Positions 54,615 to 63,912 of a stretch of DNA of 64,000 bases are shown here, one piece after another. The number at the start of each line of letters is the position of its first letter. The first letter of the stretch is position 1. A model generated the notes under the pieces. The model had not been told where the DNA came from and did not search any database. It worked only from the letters and a program-made list of their open reading frames with translations. Origin of the DNA: Bacillus luti (lineage in GTDB: Bacteria; Bacillota; Bacilli; Bacillales; Bacillaceae_G). The position numbers were made by a program, and so were the translations under genes. Location of the stretch: positions 1 through 64,000 of the forward strand of contig NZ_MACI01000024.1 in NCBI RefSeq assembly GCF_001884105.1. The letters are read 5' to 3'.

Positions 54615-55742
54615 ATGACGATATCACAAAAAATGAAGCCGATTACTCCTTCTTACGATCCATGGGAAGCGTATATGGACCTTGAAGAGTACGGCAAACT
54701 ACTATTAACAAACGTTGAGTTTACAACGACGACGTTATGCAATATGCGTTGCGAGCATTGCGCTGTTGGTTACACATTACAGCCGAAAGATCCAAATCCG
54801 CTTCCGATGGAGCTTTTATTAAAACGATTAGATGAGATTCCTCATTTACGTTCTTTAAGTATTACTGGCGGAGAACCTATGCTTTCAAAGAAATCCGTCG
54901 ACAACTATGTAACACCACTCTTAAAATACGCTCATGAACGAGGCGTTCGCACTCAAATCAATTCAAACTTAACTATAGATTTAGCACGTTACGAACAAAT
55001 TATTCCTTATTTAGACGTACTGCACATTTCTCATAACTGGGGAACGATTGATGATTTCGTTGAAGGCGGATTTGCAATGATGGAGCGTAAACCTACTTAT
55101 GAACAGCGTGCAAAATTATTTGAACGAATGATTACAAATAGTAAAGCTCTCTCAGATGCTGGTGTACTCGTATCAGCCGAAACAATGCTGAATAAACGAA
55201 CTCTACCACACATTGAACATATTCATCGTCAAATCGTTGAGGAAATGGGCTGTAAACGTCATGAGGTTCACCCAATGTATCCAAGTGATTTCGCGAGTAA
55301 TCTAGAGATCTTAACAAAAGCTGAAATTCGTGATGCAATTGAGCATTTACTAGAAATTCGCGATGAAAATGTATGGATGTTATTTGGAACTTTACCTTTC
55401 TATGCTTGTAGCGATGACGAGCGAGACATTGCCACATTTAAAAAATTACAACAGAGCAAAAATGTAACAGTTCGTAACGATCCAGATGGTCGTTCTCGTT
55501 TAAACGTCAATATTTTCGATGGAAATATTATTGTAACTGATTTTGGTGACGTTCCCCTTCTAGGTAACGTACAAACAAATACATTACAAGAAGCATATGA
55601 CAAATGGAGCGCTTCAAAAACAGCAAAATCATTAAGCTGTCACTGTCCTGCAGTAAAATGCCTTGGGCCGAATGTTCTTGTAAAAAACAGCTACTATCCG
55701 ACAGAAGATTTCTTATCAAAAACAGCAAACATTACATTATAA
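54615..55742 (+). CDS. yfkAB: Radical SAM/CxCxxxxC protein YfkAB
   Basis: A 375-residue radical SAM protein. Cluster motif CNMRCEHC (CxxxCxxC), SAM motif SITGGEPML, and a C-terminal SPASM-like motif CHCPAVKC that names the family. The reaction is unknown. In B. subtilis 168 the gene is annotated as two parts (yfkA, yfkB); here it is one intact frame. ATG after AAAGGAGTATTTC. Confidence 0.92.
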   Translation: MTISQKMKPITPSYDPWEAYMDLEEYGKLLLTNVEFTTTTLCNMRCEHCAVGYTLQPKDPNPLPMELLLKRLDEIPHLRSLSITGGEPMLSKKSVDNYVTPLLKYAHERGVRTQINSNLTIDLARYEQIIPYLDVLHISHNWGTIDDFVEGGFAMMERKPTYEQRAKLFERMITNSKALSDAGVLVSAETMLNKRTLPHIEHIHRQIVEEMGCKRHEVHPMYPSDFASNLEILTKAEIRDAIEHLLEIRDENVWMLFGTLPFYACSDDERDIATFKKLQQSKNVTVRNDPDGRSRLNVNIFDGNIIVTDFGDVPLLGNVQTNTLQEAYDKWSASKTAKSLSCHCPAVKCLGPNVLVKNSYYPTEDFLSKTANITL

Positions 55743-55775
55743 AAAAAACGTCAGCTTATAAGCTGACGTTTTTCA
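55743..55775. terminator. bidirectional terminator yfkAB/yfkD
   Basis: AAAAAACGTCAGCTTAT-aagctgacgttttt. Confidence 0.88.
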
Positions 55776-55777
55776 CG

Positions 55778-56575
55778 TTATTGCGAGTGAGAAGATGAAA
55801 TGAATTTAAAATATAAATGATCATGAATTGGAATTGCAGCTCCAATTCCTTGCGAGGTAATATTTTTCACAACAAGCCTTTTTTGGTTTCCCTTTAACAC
55901 AAGGTACACTTCTCCGAATGTTACTTTTCCTTTTTCATTTACAGCTGGTGTATAAGCGTATAAATATCCAAGTTGACTCGGACTAATATTATACACACGC
56001 TCATGTCCCGTACCATAACCAACAGTCGTTTTAAATGAAAGAGGCAATTGTACCTTTTCAAGTGCTTTTAAAAGCATCATTTTTTTCACATCTGTAGAAT
56101 TTTTCATGTCGGCTGTTAAATCACCCTCAACCGTCTTTTGCGTTTCTTGTTTATAGCGAAGTGGATATAAGCGATCTCCTCCACGATTATCATATACATT
56201 GCGATTCACTTGCTTATATTCCCAATTAATTGATGTATCTATCGATTCATAATTTAATGCCCATTGCCCTAAATAAATTTTTGCCCTGTACCCTACAGCA
56301 AGTGGTGCATTTGAAATTGTCGTTTCGTTAAACATCCGAATTAAGTCTGGATTTTCAATTTTAATGTTTGCTGTTTTCAATAATTCTTGAGCAAATTTAC
56401 TCGGCTGTAAACGCGGCAAATCTTGTGCGTCATTTGGAAATGTATTATCTTTTGAAATATTTAAAACAGATGAAGGCACTTTTACTTCTACTGTCGTCTT
56501 TGCAAAACTACTGTTAGGAAATAATAAAATAAACGAGAACATAATTGAAAGACATATGCTGTATACTCGTTTCAC
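55778..56575 (-). CDS. yfkD: YfkD-like secreted protein
   Basis: A 265-residue protein with a signal peptide (MKRVYSICLSIMFSFILLFP, cleavage near SSFA-KT) and a soluble, Tyr-rich exported domain. It is the YfkD family, restricted to Bacillus-like spore formers, with unknown function. Start is the GTG after GGAGCC at 8 bases. It lies 81 bases downstream of chaA on the same strand. Confidence 0.88.
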   Translation of the reverse strand: MKRVYSICLSIMFSFILLFPNSSFAKTTVEVKVPSSVLNISKDNTFPNDAQDLPRLQPSKFAQELLKTANIKIENPDLIRMFNETTISNAPLAVGYRAKIYLGQWALNYESIDTSINWEYKQVNRNVYDNRGGDRLYPLRYKQETQKTVEGDLTADMKNSTDVKKMMLLKALEKVQLPLSFKTTVGYGTGHERVYNISPSQLGYLYAYTPAVNEKGKVTFGEVYLVLKGNQKRLVVKNITSQGIGAAIPIHDHLYFKFISSSHSQ

Positions 56576-56656
56576 CTGTCTGGCTCCTTCCTACGTAAAG
56601 GTATATATACTACTTTGTTTATTGTTTTCTCTAGGTACAATTGTTATGCCTACTTT

Positions 56657-57712
56657 TCACAATAAATAAAAACCAATTCCCATAATGACATATGCCGCCA
56701 ATAAAGTTCCTCCTTCAAACCAGTTTGTATCTCCATCATTTGAAATCGCTATCGTTAAGAAAACAGCTGTAATCATAGAAACAAGTTCTGGTATGGTAAA
56801 TACTAAAGGCATCCTGTTTGCAAAAAACATGGATAGCAGTACTAATACAGGCGCAACAAACATGGCAATTTGTAATGTAGAACCTACTGCAATTTCAACT
56901 GCAATATTCACTTTATTTTTATAAGCCATAATAATTGCAGATGCATGTTCTGCTGCATTCCCAACAATCGCAACGATAATAACCCCTATAAATAACTCTG
57001 ACCAGCCAAATGATTTCGCGACTGTTTCAAATGTATGCACGAGCGCTTCTGACACATAAGCTACCGCAATTGTCGCTATTGCTAAAACGAGTAATGCTTT
57101 ACCTTTTGACCACTCTGGCTCTTCCTCATGCGCTACTTCATCACTTTTATGTTGATATACACCACGGTGCGTAACTAACTTAAAGAACAAAGCAGCAAGG
57201 TACATAATAATCATAATAATAGAAACACCGATACTTAATTGATAGGTCTTTCCGGCATCCATCTTCATCGAAAAAATCTCTGGAATAACAAAAGCTACGA
57301 CAACAGCAAATATTAATAAAGCTGAATTATGCCTTGCATCATACACATTAAAACTTTGCCTTTTGTATTTAAGACCTCCTACAAAGAAAGATAGTCCCCC
57401 TACTAATAGTAAATTTCCAAGTACAGATCCTGTTAAAGAGGCTAACACCACTTCAATTAATCCCGCTTGAAGTGCAAAAATCGAAATGATCAGTTCAACA
57501 GCATTACCGAAAGTAGCATTTAATAATCCACCTATTCTAGGACCAGAAACAATTGCCAAACTTTCCGTTGCTCTCCCCATAAAACCCGCTAATGCAATAA
57601 TAGTAATACAGTATACAGCAAACATAATTGTTTGAGGCCAGTGAAGTGTTTTCCCGAGTACAGAAAGTGGTACACCTATAAGTGCTACTATAAGAAATAT
57701 TTTATTAAACAT
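56657..57712 (-). CDS. chaA: Calcium/proton antiporter ChaA (YfkE), CAX family
   Basis: A 351-residue antiporter that exports Ca2+ (possibly Na+/K+) in exchange for H+. About 11 helices; the two CAX repeats are GLLNATFGNAVELIISIFAL and VGNAAEHASAIIMAYKNKV, with the conserved Glu of the transport site. A His-containing acidic loop separates the halves. The start is the ATG at 57712, 9 bases after GGAAGG, giving the standard length. The first ATG lies in the same region as the divergent gene's leader. Confidence 0.92.
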   Translation of the reverse strand: MFNKIFLIVALIGVPLSVLGKTLHWPQTIMFAVYCITIIALAGFMGRATESLAIVSGPRIGGLLNATFGNAVELIISIFALQAGLIEVVLASLTGSVLGNLLLVGGLSFFVGGLKYKRQSFNVYDARHNSALLIFAVVVAFVIPEIFSMKMDAGKTYQLSIGVSIIMIIMYLAALFFKLVTHRGVYQHKSDEVAHEEEPEWSKGKALLVLAIATIAVAYVSEALVHTFETVAKSFGWSELFIGVIIVAIVGNAAEHASAIIMAYKNKVNIAVEIAVGSTLQIAMFVAPVLVLLSMFFANRMPLVFTIPELVSMITAVFLTIAISNDGDTNWFEGGTLLAAYVIMGIGFYLL

Positions 57713-57890
57713 GTTTTTCATCCTTCCATCGTATGTATTTCTCCTCATCATTAATATTATTCTTCTCCTAACTTGTCCCATTTCATCACAATTACGTTTA
57801 AAAAATCATGTTGATGAAAAAAGTATGAAAGATACTTCATTTTCTTGTTTAGACGGGAAAAATTACAAATCGTGGAAAGAGGTTAAAAGC

Positions 57891-58307
57891 ATGCATTTAA
57901 AAGAAAAAATTGAAACAATTATTTGCGGTCAACGAACCGGTGTATTATCTACTGTACGTGAAAATAAACCTCACAGCGCCTTTATGATGTTTTTCCATGA
58001 AGATTTTGTACTATATGTTGCAACAGATCGAAAATCAAAAAAGATAACAGATATCGAAAAAAATCCAAATGTATATGTACTACTTGGGCGTGAAGGAAAA
58101 AAATTAGATGAAGATTATATTGAAGTTGAGGGCTTAGCCTCCATCGAGGAAGACTCCACATTAAAAAACAAGTTTTGGAATAATAGCTTAAAACGCTGGT
58201 TACTCGGTCCTGAAGACCCTAATTATGTACTAATTAAAATCAATCCTGACACAATTTATTACATCGATGGTGCTGGTACGACGGAGCCCGAGTTTTTACG
58301 ACTATAA
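57891..58307 (+). CDS. General stress protein 26-like, pyridoxamine oxidase fold
   Basis: A 138-residue flavin-reductase-like split-barrel protein (COG3871; B. subtilis YdaG group). Motifs: TGVLSTVRENKPHSAFMMFF, VATDRKSKKITDIEKNPNV and LLGREGKKLDEDYIEVEGLA. It probably binds FMN. The ATG follows AAAGAGGTTAAAAGC; the longer open frame upstream lacks a ribosome site. I looked for a sigma B promoter and found none that is convincing. Confidence 0.82.
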   Translation: MHLKEKIETIICGQRTGVLSTVRENKPHSAFMMFFHEDFVLYVATDRKSKKITDIEKNPNVYVLLGREGKKLDEDYIEVEGLASIEEDSTLKNKFWNNSLKRWLLGPEDPNYVLIKINPDTIYYIDGAGTTEPEFLRL

Positions 58308-58310
58308 AAT

Positions 58311-58341
58311 AAAACAAGCCCCCTTTAGGTGGGCTTGTTTT
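58311..58341 (+). terminator. terminator after the stress protein gene
   Basis: AAAACAAGCCC-cctttaggt-GGGCTTGTTTT. Confidence 0.88.
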
Positions 58342-58461
58342 GTCGAAAAGTTCTTCTGAAAAAAACAATAAAATAGGTGGAACTTTCTAAAGATTCTGTT
58401 ATATAATAGCAATAACTTAAATAAACTGTATTAAAACAGATTGAGAGGAGAAATAAAATTG

Positions 58462-58608
58462 ATGAAAAGAGAAGAAAGAAAAAATATGATTGAGTTTATC
58501 GAAAAGAAAAAAGGGATTGAGCGTGACGAATTATTATTTATGACGGACGATGAAGTAGAGCATATTTATAATGTAACGTACTTTTTATATGAGGAAATTG
58601 CAGAGTAG
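58462..58608 (+). CDS. BH0509 family small protein
   Basis: A 48-residue charged protein MKREERKNMIEFIEKKKGIE with the family ending MTDDEVEHIYNVTYFLYEE. Ribosome site GAGAGGAG is 11 bases from the ATG; a TTG directly before it is at a better distance and may be used. Function unknown. Confidence 0.82.
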   Translation: MKREERKNMIEFIEKKKGIERDELLFMTDDEVEHIYNVTYFLYEEIAE

Positions 58609-58613
58609 TATAA

Positions 58614-58651
58614 GAATCCCCATCTTATTAAAAAAATAAGGTGGGGATTCT
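58614..58651 (+). terminator. terminator after the BH0509 gene
   Basis: GAATCCCCATCTTATT / AATAAGGTGGGGATTC with a short loop and T-rich tail. Confidence 0.85.
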
Positions 58652-58678
58652 TTCGTTATTTATCACGCGATTTGCAGC

Positions 58679-58756
58679 AGTAATCACCCAATTGGTGAAG
58701 GCTAATAATCAGTGAGCGATGAACCCCTACCGATTAAAGTTTCACTTTATACATGA
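58679..58756 (-). repeat. dispersed intergenic repeat
   Basis: Minus strand begins ATAAAGTGAAACTTTAATCG and continues GTAGGGGTTCATCG, then CTCACTGATTATTAGCC and a CACCAATTGGGTG hairpin. It is a relative of the copies at 16899, 59985 and 63773. Confidence 0.75.
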
Positions 58757-58801
58757 GAATGGTTTTCATGTATAATAATGTAAGATTGGAGGAATTTTAC
58801 T

Positions 58802-59230
58802 ATGAGTTCATGGCTCTTATTCGCACTATTATCAGCAATTGCTGCTGCCCTTGTATCTATTTTCGGAAAGATTGGTTTAGATGGAATCGATGCCAATGTT
58901 GCGACAACGGTTCGTTCTATTATTATGGCATTATTTATGGTAGGCGTTATTATTATACAAGGTAAATTTCAAAATATTGGCGACGTACTGCTAAATAAAA
59001 AAGCACTGCTATTTATCACATTAAGTGGGGTTGCAGGTGCTTCGTCATGGTTATTTTATTTTCTTGCCTTAAAAACAGGAAAGGTTTCTCAAGTAGCCCC
59101 TGTCGATAAATTAAGTGTAGTGTTTTCTATTATTCTCGCGATGATTATACTCGGTGAAAAGTTAAACTTTATGACCGGTATTGGTGTAATCTTCATTACA
59201 GCTGGTGTACTATTTATTGCTTTCAGCTAA
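58802..59230 (+). CDS. EamA-type half transporter (DMT superfamily)
   Basis: A 142-residue membrane protein made of a single EamA domain with about five helices, half the usual DMT size, so it should work as a dimer. Visible: SAIAAALVSIFGKIGL at the start and GKVSQVAPVDKLSVVFSII near the end, a typical EamA stretch. The ATG follows GGAGGAATTTTACT. Substrate unknown. Confidence 0.88.
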   Translation: MSSWLLFALLSAIAAALVSIFGKIGLDGIDANVATTVRSIIMALFMVGVIIIQGKFQNIGDVLLNKKALLFITLSGVAGASSWLFYFLALKTGKVSQVAPVDKLSVVFSIILAMIILGEKLNFMTGIGVIFITAGVLFIAFS

Positions 59231-59255
59231 AAAACCGCTCTTAGCGGTTTTTCTT
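59231..59255. terminator. bidirectional terminator
   Basis: AAAAACCGCTCTTAGCGGTTTTTC between convergent genes. Confidence 0.8.
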
Positions 59256-59834
59256 TTTCTTTATGTAAAACCATACAATACATGCAACAACTGCCGAAAT
59301 GAGTAAAATCCATATTCCATAATGATGTAAACTATACTCAACGAAACGCCACTTCTCCCCTAGCTTCCAGCCAAGCCCGATAAAAACACTTATCCAAATG
59401 ACTGCACCACCGTAAGCATACAAACAAAAACGCCAAAGTGTTAAATTCGAAACCCCAGCAAAATACGCTGTTAAATGACGGACTCCTGGTATAAAATAAC
59501 CAATCATTAAAAGAAATGGACCGTATTTTTCAAATAAAACATGTGTTTTTTCAATGTGATGTTCTTTAATTCTAATTTTCGGCCCATATTTTTTTAAAAC
59601 AGGAAGACCTAGTTTTAAACCTAATATGTAGCTTAATGTAATACCTAACATTGCACCAGCCATCCCACTTAAAAAAGCAGCAGTTCCTGACATAACTCCT
59701 TTTGAAACATTATAACCAATAAAGGTCAATAAAAACTCGTCTGGTATTGGTAATCCTACAATCCCACCAGCCAAAGCTATAATAATTCCAAAATACCCAT
59801 AATGCGCGATTAACTCGCCAATATGTTGTTCCAT
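59241..59834 (-). CDS. DedA family membrane protein
   Basis: A 197-residue DedA/VTT-domain protein; members flip lipid carriers or phospholipids. Motifs: GGIVGLPIPDEFLLTFIGY and the pattern GPFLLMIGYFIPGVRHLTAYFAG with the conserved Arg. About five helices and a basic tail (KKKKNR). Ribosome site before the ATG is weak. It is a single gene. Confidence 0.88.
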   Translation of the reverse strand: MEQHIGELIAHYGYFGIIIALAGGIVGLPIPDEFLLTFIGYNVSKGVMSGTAAFLSGMAGAMLGITLSYILGLKLGLPVLKKYGPKIRIKEHHIEKTHVLFEKYGPFLLMIGYFIPGVRHLTAYFAGVSNLTLWRFCLYAYGGAVIWISVFIGLGWKLGEKWRFVEYSLHHYGIWILLISAVVACIVWFYIKKKKNR

Positions 59835-59984
59835 TCGGAAGACACATCCTATGCACGATCGTTATTCCACATTGTGCCCTTTCTATCTTTGAGACAAACA
59901 TGGTATACATATTCACTATACATTGTTTTTATAATGAACTCTACTTCTATTCATCCCTTTAGATGAGATAAAAGACGACTTTAA

Positions 59985-60065
59985 TCAGTGAGGGTTTTGT
60001 TCATCTCCACTGCTTATTAGCCCGCTCGAATCGGGCTGTTACGAACAGCCCAATTCCGACTTTAT
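59985..60065. repeat. dispersed intergenic repeat
   Basis: ACTTTAATCAGTGAGGG, then TTCATCTCCACTG, CTTATTAGCC, and an inverted repeat CGAATCGGGCTGTT / AACAGCCC. It shares the core with the copy at 58679. The rest of 59835-60320 is AT-rich with no gene that I can support. Confidence 0.75.
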
Positions 60066-60320
60066 TCCCTTATATTCATCCAATTTTGAGATGAAATTCT
60101 TACTACTTGTAAACAGCCGGATTAAAAAATAAAAATTCATATGCTTGTTTTTTTGTTACAATAAAGGAAAGTTACTTTTCGCAACGGTTTAACTCTCAGG
60201 AAAAATGATATATCTAGCAAAAACATAGTTTGGTCTATATAATGCAACTTCTACCTATAAAAAAACATGCGCCCTTTAACATACAACATCATTTTTCTAA
60301 ATTATACAGGGGGAACGAAC

Positions 60321-63083
60321 ATGACCATTGAAAATCAATTTATCCAAAAGGTTTACTATAAAACATTTTTAACAGAAGAAACTTCTACTCCAGTATCGGA
60401 AGTACTTGGTGAAGCATATATAAATGAATCAAAAAATGAATTCTCAAACATTTCTAATGTCCGCTTTGCTCAAGGTGAATTTTATTACCAAAATAAAGAC
60501 TTTGAAGCAGCCATATTTAAATGGGACAAAGTAAATAACGACCTTGCACTTTGGGCAACCAAAAATATTGCAGACGCTTATTTTGAACTAGGCTTCTTAC
60601 CAAAAGCAGAAGAAATGTATCAATCTATTCAAACAGAAGATACGACTCTTACGATGGAAGTTTCCCTGCAACTCCTTTCTCTTTATATCGAACAAGATCG
60701 TTTAGGACTAGCATTTAAAACCATTAGTGAGGCTGTCGCATTTCAACCTGACTATCCAAATATTACTGCCATTGCTCGCTCTTTCTATGAAAAACAGGAA
60801 GATTGGAATAACGCCATAGAGCTTGCAGTTCAAGAAGGAATTCGAACAAACTCATTACACTGGTTCGATACTTTAATTAATTATGTGAATCAAGGGTTTA
60901 CTAAACAAATTAAACCAGAATATTTCTATGAGTCTTTAAAAGCTCTATATACAATTGATCAAGTACAATTTAAAGAACTTGTTATTGCTCTTTGGAATAG
61001 CTATCAAGATGACACGTTGTATCTACCGTGGATTCAAACGATAAATCACTTATTCTTACATATTGAAACAGATAATAATGATGATTGGTCTGAAATCTCC
61101 TCTCGCTACCAAGAGACATACTTTGCATTAATTACTGGTGAGCATTTTATGCATGAATTACAAGGACTTGTACCAGATTTATTAACAAATTGGTTTAGCT
61201 TAATGAAAACAAAAGATTCTCTAATTGTCTCTGCGGCAGTGTTAGCATGGAATGAAGTTTCACCTACAACTTTAGAATCATTACTCGTAAAAAGTGCTGG
61301 TGCTTTACTTTCTAATTCATCAGCTGAAGAGAATGTGAATATGGAAACCGTTTCTCATTTATTCGAAACAATTGCTGTTTGGGCTGAGAAAAATGATGTA
61401 GATTTAAGTCATCAATTTACGCTACTCGTCCATGAACTATGCGATTTAAATGTTACACAACTACTAATAGCTGGCACTAGTGACCATGATAAAGCATCAT
61501 TCGTCAACTCCATATTAGGAGAAAATATCTTAACTGAGACTTTAACAACTCCTATTTTATTTAAAGACGATAGCCAAACTGAAATAACAGAGTTCAATGA
61601 GTTGGATGTACGAAATATACCGAACTTTGATGAGCTCCATCAAATAATGGCTACATCTTCCCAGTTAGAACTTGAGAAAAAATGTATAGAAATTAAGCTA
61701 CCAAGTAGATTTTTAAGAAAAAATAAGTTTGCATTTCTTGTTACACCATCTATTCAGGGACAATTGGATAAAAATAGCTCCTATTTTGAATACTTACAAG
61801 CAGCAGATAGCCTCCTTTACGTATTGAATTCTGCTTCACCATTACATGGTGAAGAACTTGATACATTACTTTATTTACGTGAACAGGTGCCAAACTTAAA
61901 AATTCACTTCGTATTACATACGAATAATACGACTACTAATGAAAAATTAATTAGTAAACTTAAAGTTCATTTCCCAAATGCACAATTCTTCCCATACTCT
62001 CCTTCACAAGAGAGTAGCCAGCAACTTGGGGATGTAACAGAATCTGTTCTCTCTAATCTTGCAAAACGCAACATGGAACAAGAACGTATAGAAAAACTAA
62101 TATGGTTTACTCAAAAGACAATCGCATACCTTGTGAATGAACGTGTGGAATTAGAAAATACATTAGTGAAAGCAGTACGCTGGAATAAACATATCTCAGT
62201 AAAACTGAATGGATTTATTAACAATCTTACTGCTCTTGAAAAAGATAAAATTCGTTCGATTACAGAATCCTATCTATTAACGAAAGAAGAAATTACACGA
62301 GATATACATTCTCAAATTCCTGAATTATTACAGAGTTGCTCTGACCTAGTTCAAGAAGATAGTGATTTTAAATTAGTTCATGAAGAATTAAATACGGCAA
62401 TGAACGAACGAATTCAAAAACATGTGCAACAAGTCCTTCTTCCTAAATTTACTGGGTCTATTCAAGAATGGATTGAAACAGCTCATAACGAATTTATTCA
62501 AGCACAAGCTTATTTAGATGAAATGAGCGAAACTTTCAATAAACTCTATAAAGAAGAACGTATGAAACTTCCTTGTGATTTCAAATTATTAGATGATTGG
62601 AATCGAGATGTTGTACGAATGACAAATCGAATTACAGTAACGAACATCAATATTTTATTACGCTTTACACCGACACAATTTTTCTTAAAAAGTGCTGGAA
62701 AACTATTTGGTAATATGCAGAAAAACCAATCTATGCTCGCAAACAAATATAAACAATATATTGAAACAGAGGATTATACAGAAATTGCTCAAGCAATCTC
62801 AAAACAATTCTTCCTTCAATTTGAAGTATTTGAAGGAGCATTAGAACGTGATATCATGATGTTCTTTAAAGATCCACTTAGTATATTGAAACAAAATGTG
62901 GAAACAGCTCATCTTGAGATTGAAACAGACGAACAAACATTGGCAACACTAAGAAGCAATCCAGAAACGTATCATGATCCTTTAGCATTATTTAAACTAC
63001 AATTGCTACAGCATAAGTTCGTTTTAAGTACTACTAAGAAACATGAACATGTCTTTGTATCCAACGAATCTCCTACTATTTAA
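60321..63083 (+). CDS. TPR protein with degenerate dynamin-like GTPase domain
   Basis: A 920-residue cytosolic protein. Residues about 30-150 are TPR-like helices (FAQGEFYYQNKDFEAAIFKW, NIADAYFELGFLPKAEEMY). Residues about 375-590 look like a dynamin-family GTPase: LLIAGTSDHDKASFVNSILG stands where GxxxxGK[S/T] should be, LVTPSIQG where DxxG should be, and LHTNN where NKxD should be. All three catalytic motifs are altered. A long helical stalk-like C-terminal part follows. The ATG is after GGGGGAACGAAC. Single gene with its own terminator. I recognise no named family with certainty. Confidence 0.75.
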   Translation: MTIENQFIQKVYYKTFLTEETSTPVSEVLGEAYINESKNEFSNISNVRFAQGEFYYQNKDFEAAIFKWDKVNNDLALWATKNIADAYFELGFLPKAEEMYQSIQTEDTTLTMEVSLQLLSLYIEQDRLGLAFKTISEAVAFQPDYPNITAIARSFYEKQEDWNNAIELAVQEGIRTNSLHWFDTLINYVNQGFTKQIKPEYFYESLKALYTIDQVQFKELVIALWNSYQDDTLYLPWIQTINHLFLHIETDNNDDWSEISSRYQETYFALITGEHFMHELQGLVPDLLTNWFSLMKTKDSLIVSAAVLAWNEVSPTTLESLLVKSAGALLSNSSAEENVNMETVSHLFETIAVWAEKNDVDLSHQFTLLVHELCDLNVTQLLIAGTSDHDKASFVNSILGENILTETLTTPILFKDDSQTEITEFNELDVRNIPNFDELHQIMATSSQLELEKKCIEIKLPSRFLRKNKFAFLVTPSIQGQLDKNSSYFEYLQAADSLLYVLNSASPLHGEELDTLLYLREQVPNLKIHFVLHTNNTTTNEKLISKLKVHFPNAQFFPYSPSQESSQQLGDVTESVLSNLAKRNMEQERIEKLIWFTQKTIAYLVNERVELENTLVKAVRWNKHISVKLNGFINNLTALEKDKIRSITESYLLTKEEITRDIHSQIPELLQSCSDLVQEDSDFKLVHEELNTAMNERIQKHVQQVLLPKFTGSIQEWIETAHNEFIQAQAYLDEMSETFNKLYKEERMKLPCDFKLLDDWNRDVVRMTNRITVTNINILLRFTPTQFFLKSAGKLFGNMQKNQSMLANKYKQYIETEDYTEIAQAISKQFFLQFEVFEGALERDIMMFFKDPLSILKQNVETAHLEIETDEQTLATLRSNPETYHDPLALFKLQLLQHKFVLSTTKKHEHVFVSNESPTI

Positions 63084-63087
63084 CAGA

Positions 63088-63122
63088 AAAAACCAAGCAA
63101 ACTGCAATTTGCTTGGTTTTTT
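63088..63122. terminator. terminator between the TPR gene and lepB
   Basis: AAAAACCAAGCAAA-ctgcaa-TTTGCTTGGTTTTTT. Confidence 0.88.
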
Positions 63123-63125
63123 ACT

Positions 63126-63662
63126 TTAATTTATTATTTTCATATGTTCAAATGGATAATAAATAGCTGCTAACTTTCCTAATACATCTGCTCTATCAAT
63201 AAGCCCTAAACCATTTCTACTATCTCTGCTTATTAAGCGATTATCACCCATAACAAAAATCTTATTTTTAGGAACTGTAATCGGCCCAAAGTCCTCTGTT
63301 AAATTCATAAGTTTTTTTTCCGCTTGTTTTTTATTACTGTGCAAATACTCTTCATTTTTCACTTCATGATTCACATATAATTGATCGTTTCTCATCTCAA
63401 TTATATCTCCAGGTAAACCAATCACTCTTTTCACATAAAAATTATCTGTCTTCACAACAATAATGTCTTCCCTTTCATAGCTTTCAAATTGTTTTGCTAA
63501 CTTATTAATAATTACCTTATCCCCATCTTGTAGCGTTGGCCTCATAGATGCTCCTTTTACAGTCGTAGGAAAAAACACAAAAATTTTCGCCAAAAATACC
63601 AATAAACATGCAATTGCAATTGTTCCAAAAAATTCGCGCCAACGTTTTTTCTTTTGCATCAT
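63126..63662 (-). CDS. lepB: Type I signal peptidase
   Basis: A 178-residue single-helix signal peptidase of the SipS type that cleaves exported preproteins at the outer membrane face. One N-terminal membrane anchor (IAIACLLVFLAKIFVFF), nucleophile Ser in KGASMRPTL, general base Lys in FYVKRVIGLPGD, and box E MGDNRLISRDSRNGLG. The first of two adjacent ATG codons is given as start. It is one of several paralogues expected in B. cereus. Confidence 0.93.
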   Translation of the reverse strand: MMQKKKRWREFFGTIAIACLLVFLAKIFVFFPTTVKGASMRPTLQDGDKVIINKLAKQFESYEREDIIVVKTDNFYVKRVIGLPGDIIEMRNDQLYVNHEVKNEEYLHSNKKQAEKKLMNLTEDFGPITVPKNKIFVMGDNRLISRDSRNGLGLIDRADVLGKLAAIYYPFEHMKIIN

Positions 63663-63772
63663 TCCACCATCTCATCATCTTTTTACTTTTATTATAAGGA
63701 CTTTCGTTAATGAATTTCCATAAAATTCTGAATTATATAATCATAATATTACAAACTTAAAAATAACATCCT

Positions 63773-63850
63773 CATAAAGTGAAACTTTAATCACCCCTCA
63801 CCAATCGGGATTTTATAGGCAGCCCGACTTCTACCTCAAATTCGACTGGA
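63773..63850 (+). repeat. dispersed intergenic repeat
   Basis: Starts CATAAAGTGAAACTTTAATC and continues with CTCACCAATCGGGATTTTAT and AGGCAGCCCGACTT, an inverted repeat around CGGG/CCCG. Related to copies at 16899, 58679 and 59985. Confidence 0.75.
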
Positions 63851-63861
63851 GCATAGTAATA

Positions 63862-63912
63862 AAAAAGATACTCTCAAAATAGTTAATCTACTATTTTTGA
63901 GAGTATCTTTTT
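63862..63912 (-). terminator. terminator of the rightmost partial gene
   Basis: GATACTCTCAAAATAG and CTATTTTTGAGAGTATC form a long stem with A/T runs on both sides. Confidence 0.8.

Noticed and set aside
57796-57862. Sigma B promoter for the stress protein 26-like gene
   Set aside because: GTTTAA and GGGAAA sequences exist, but not at the 12-14 base spacing required.
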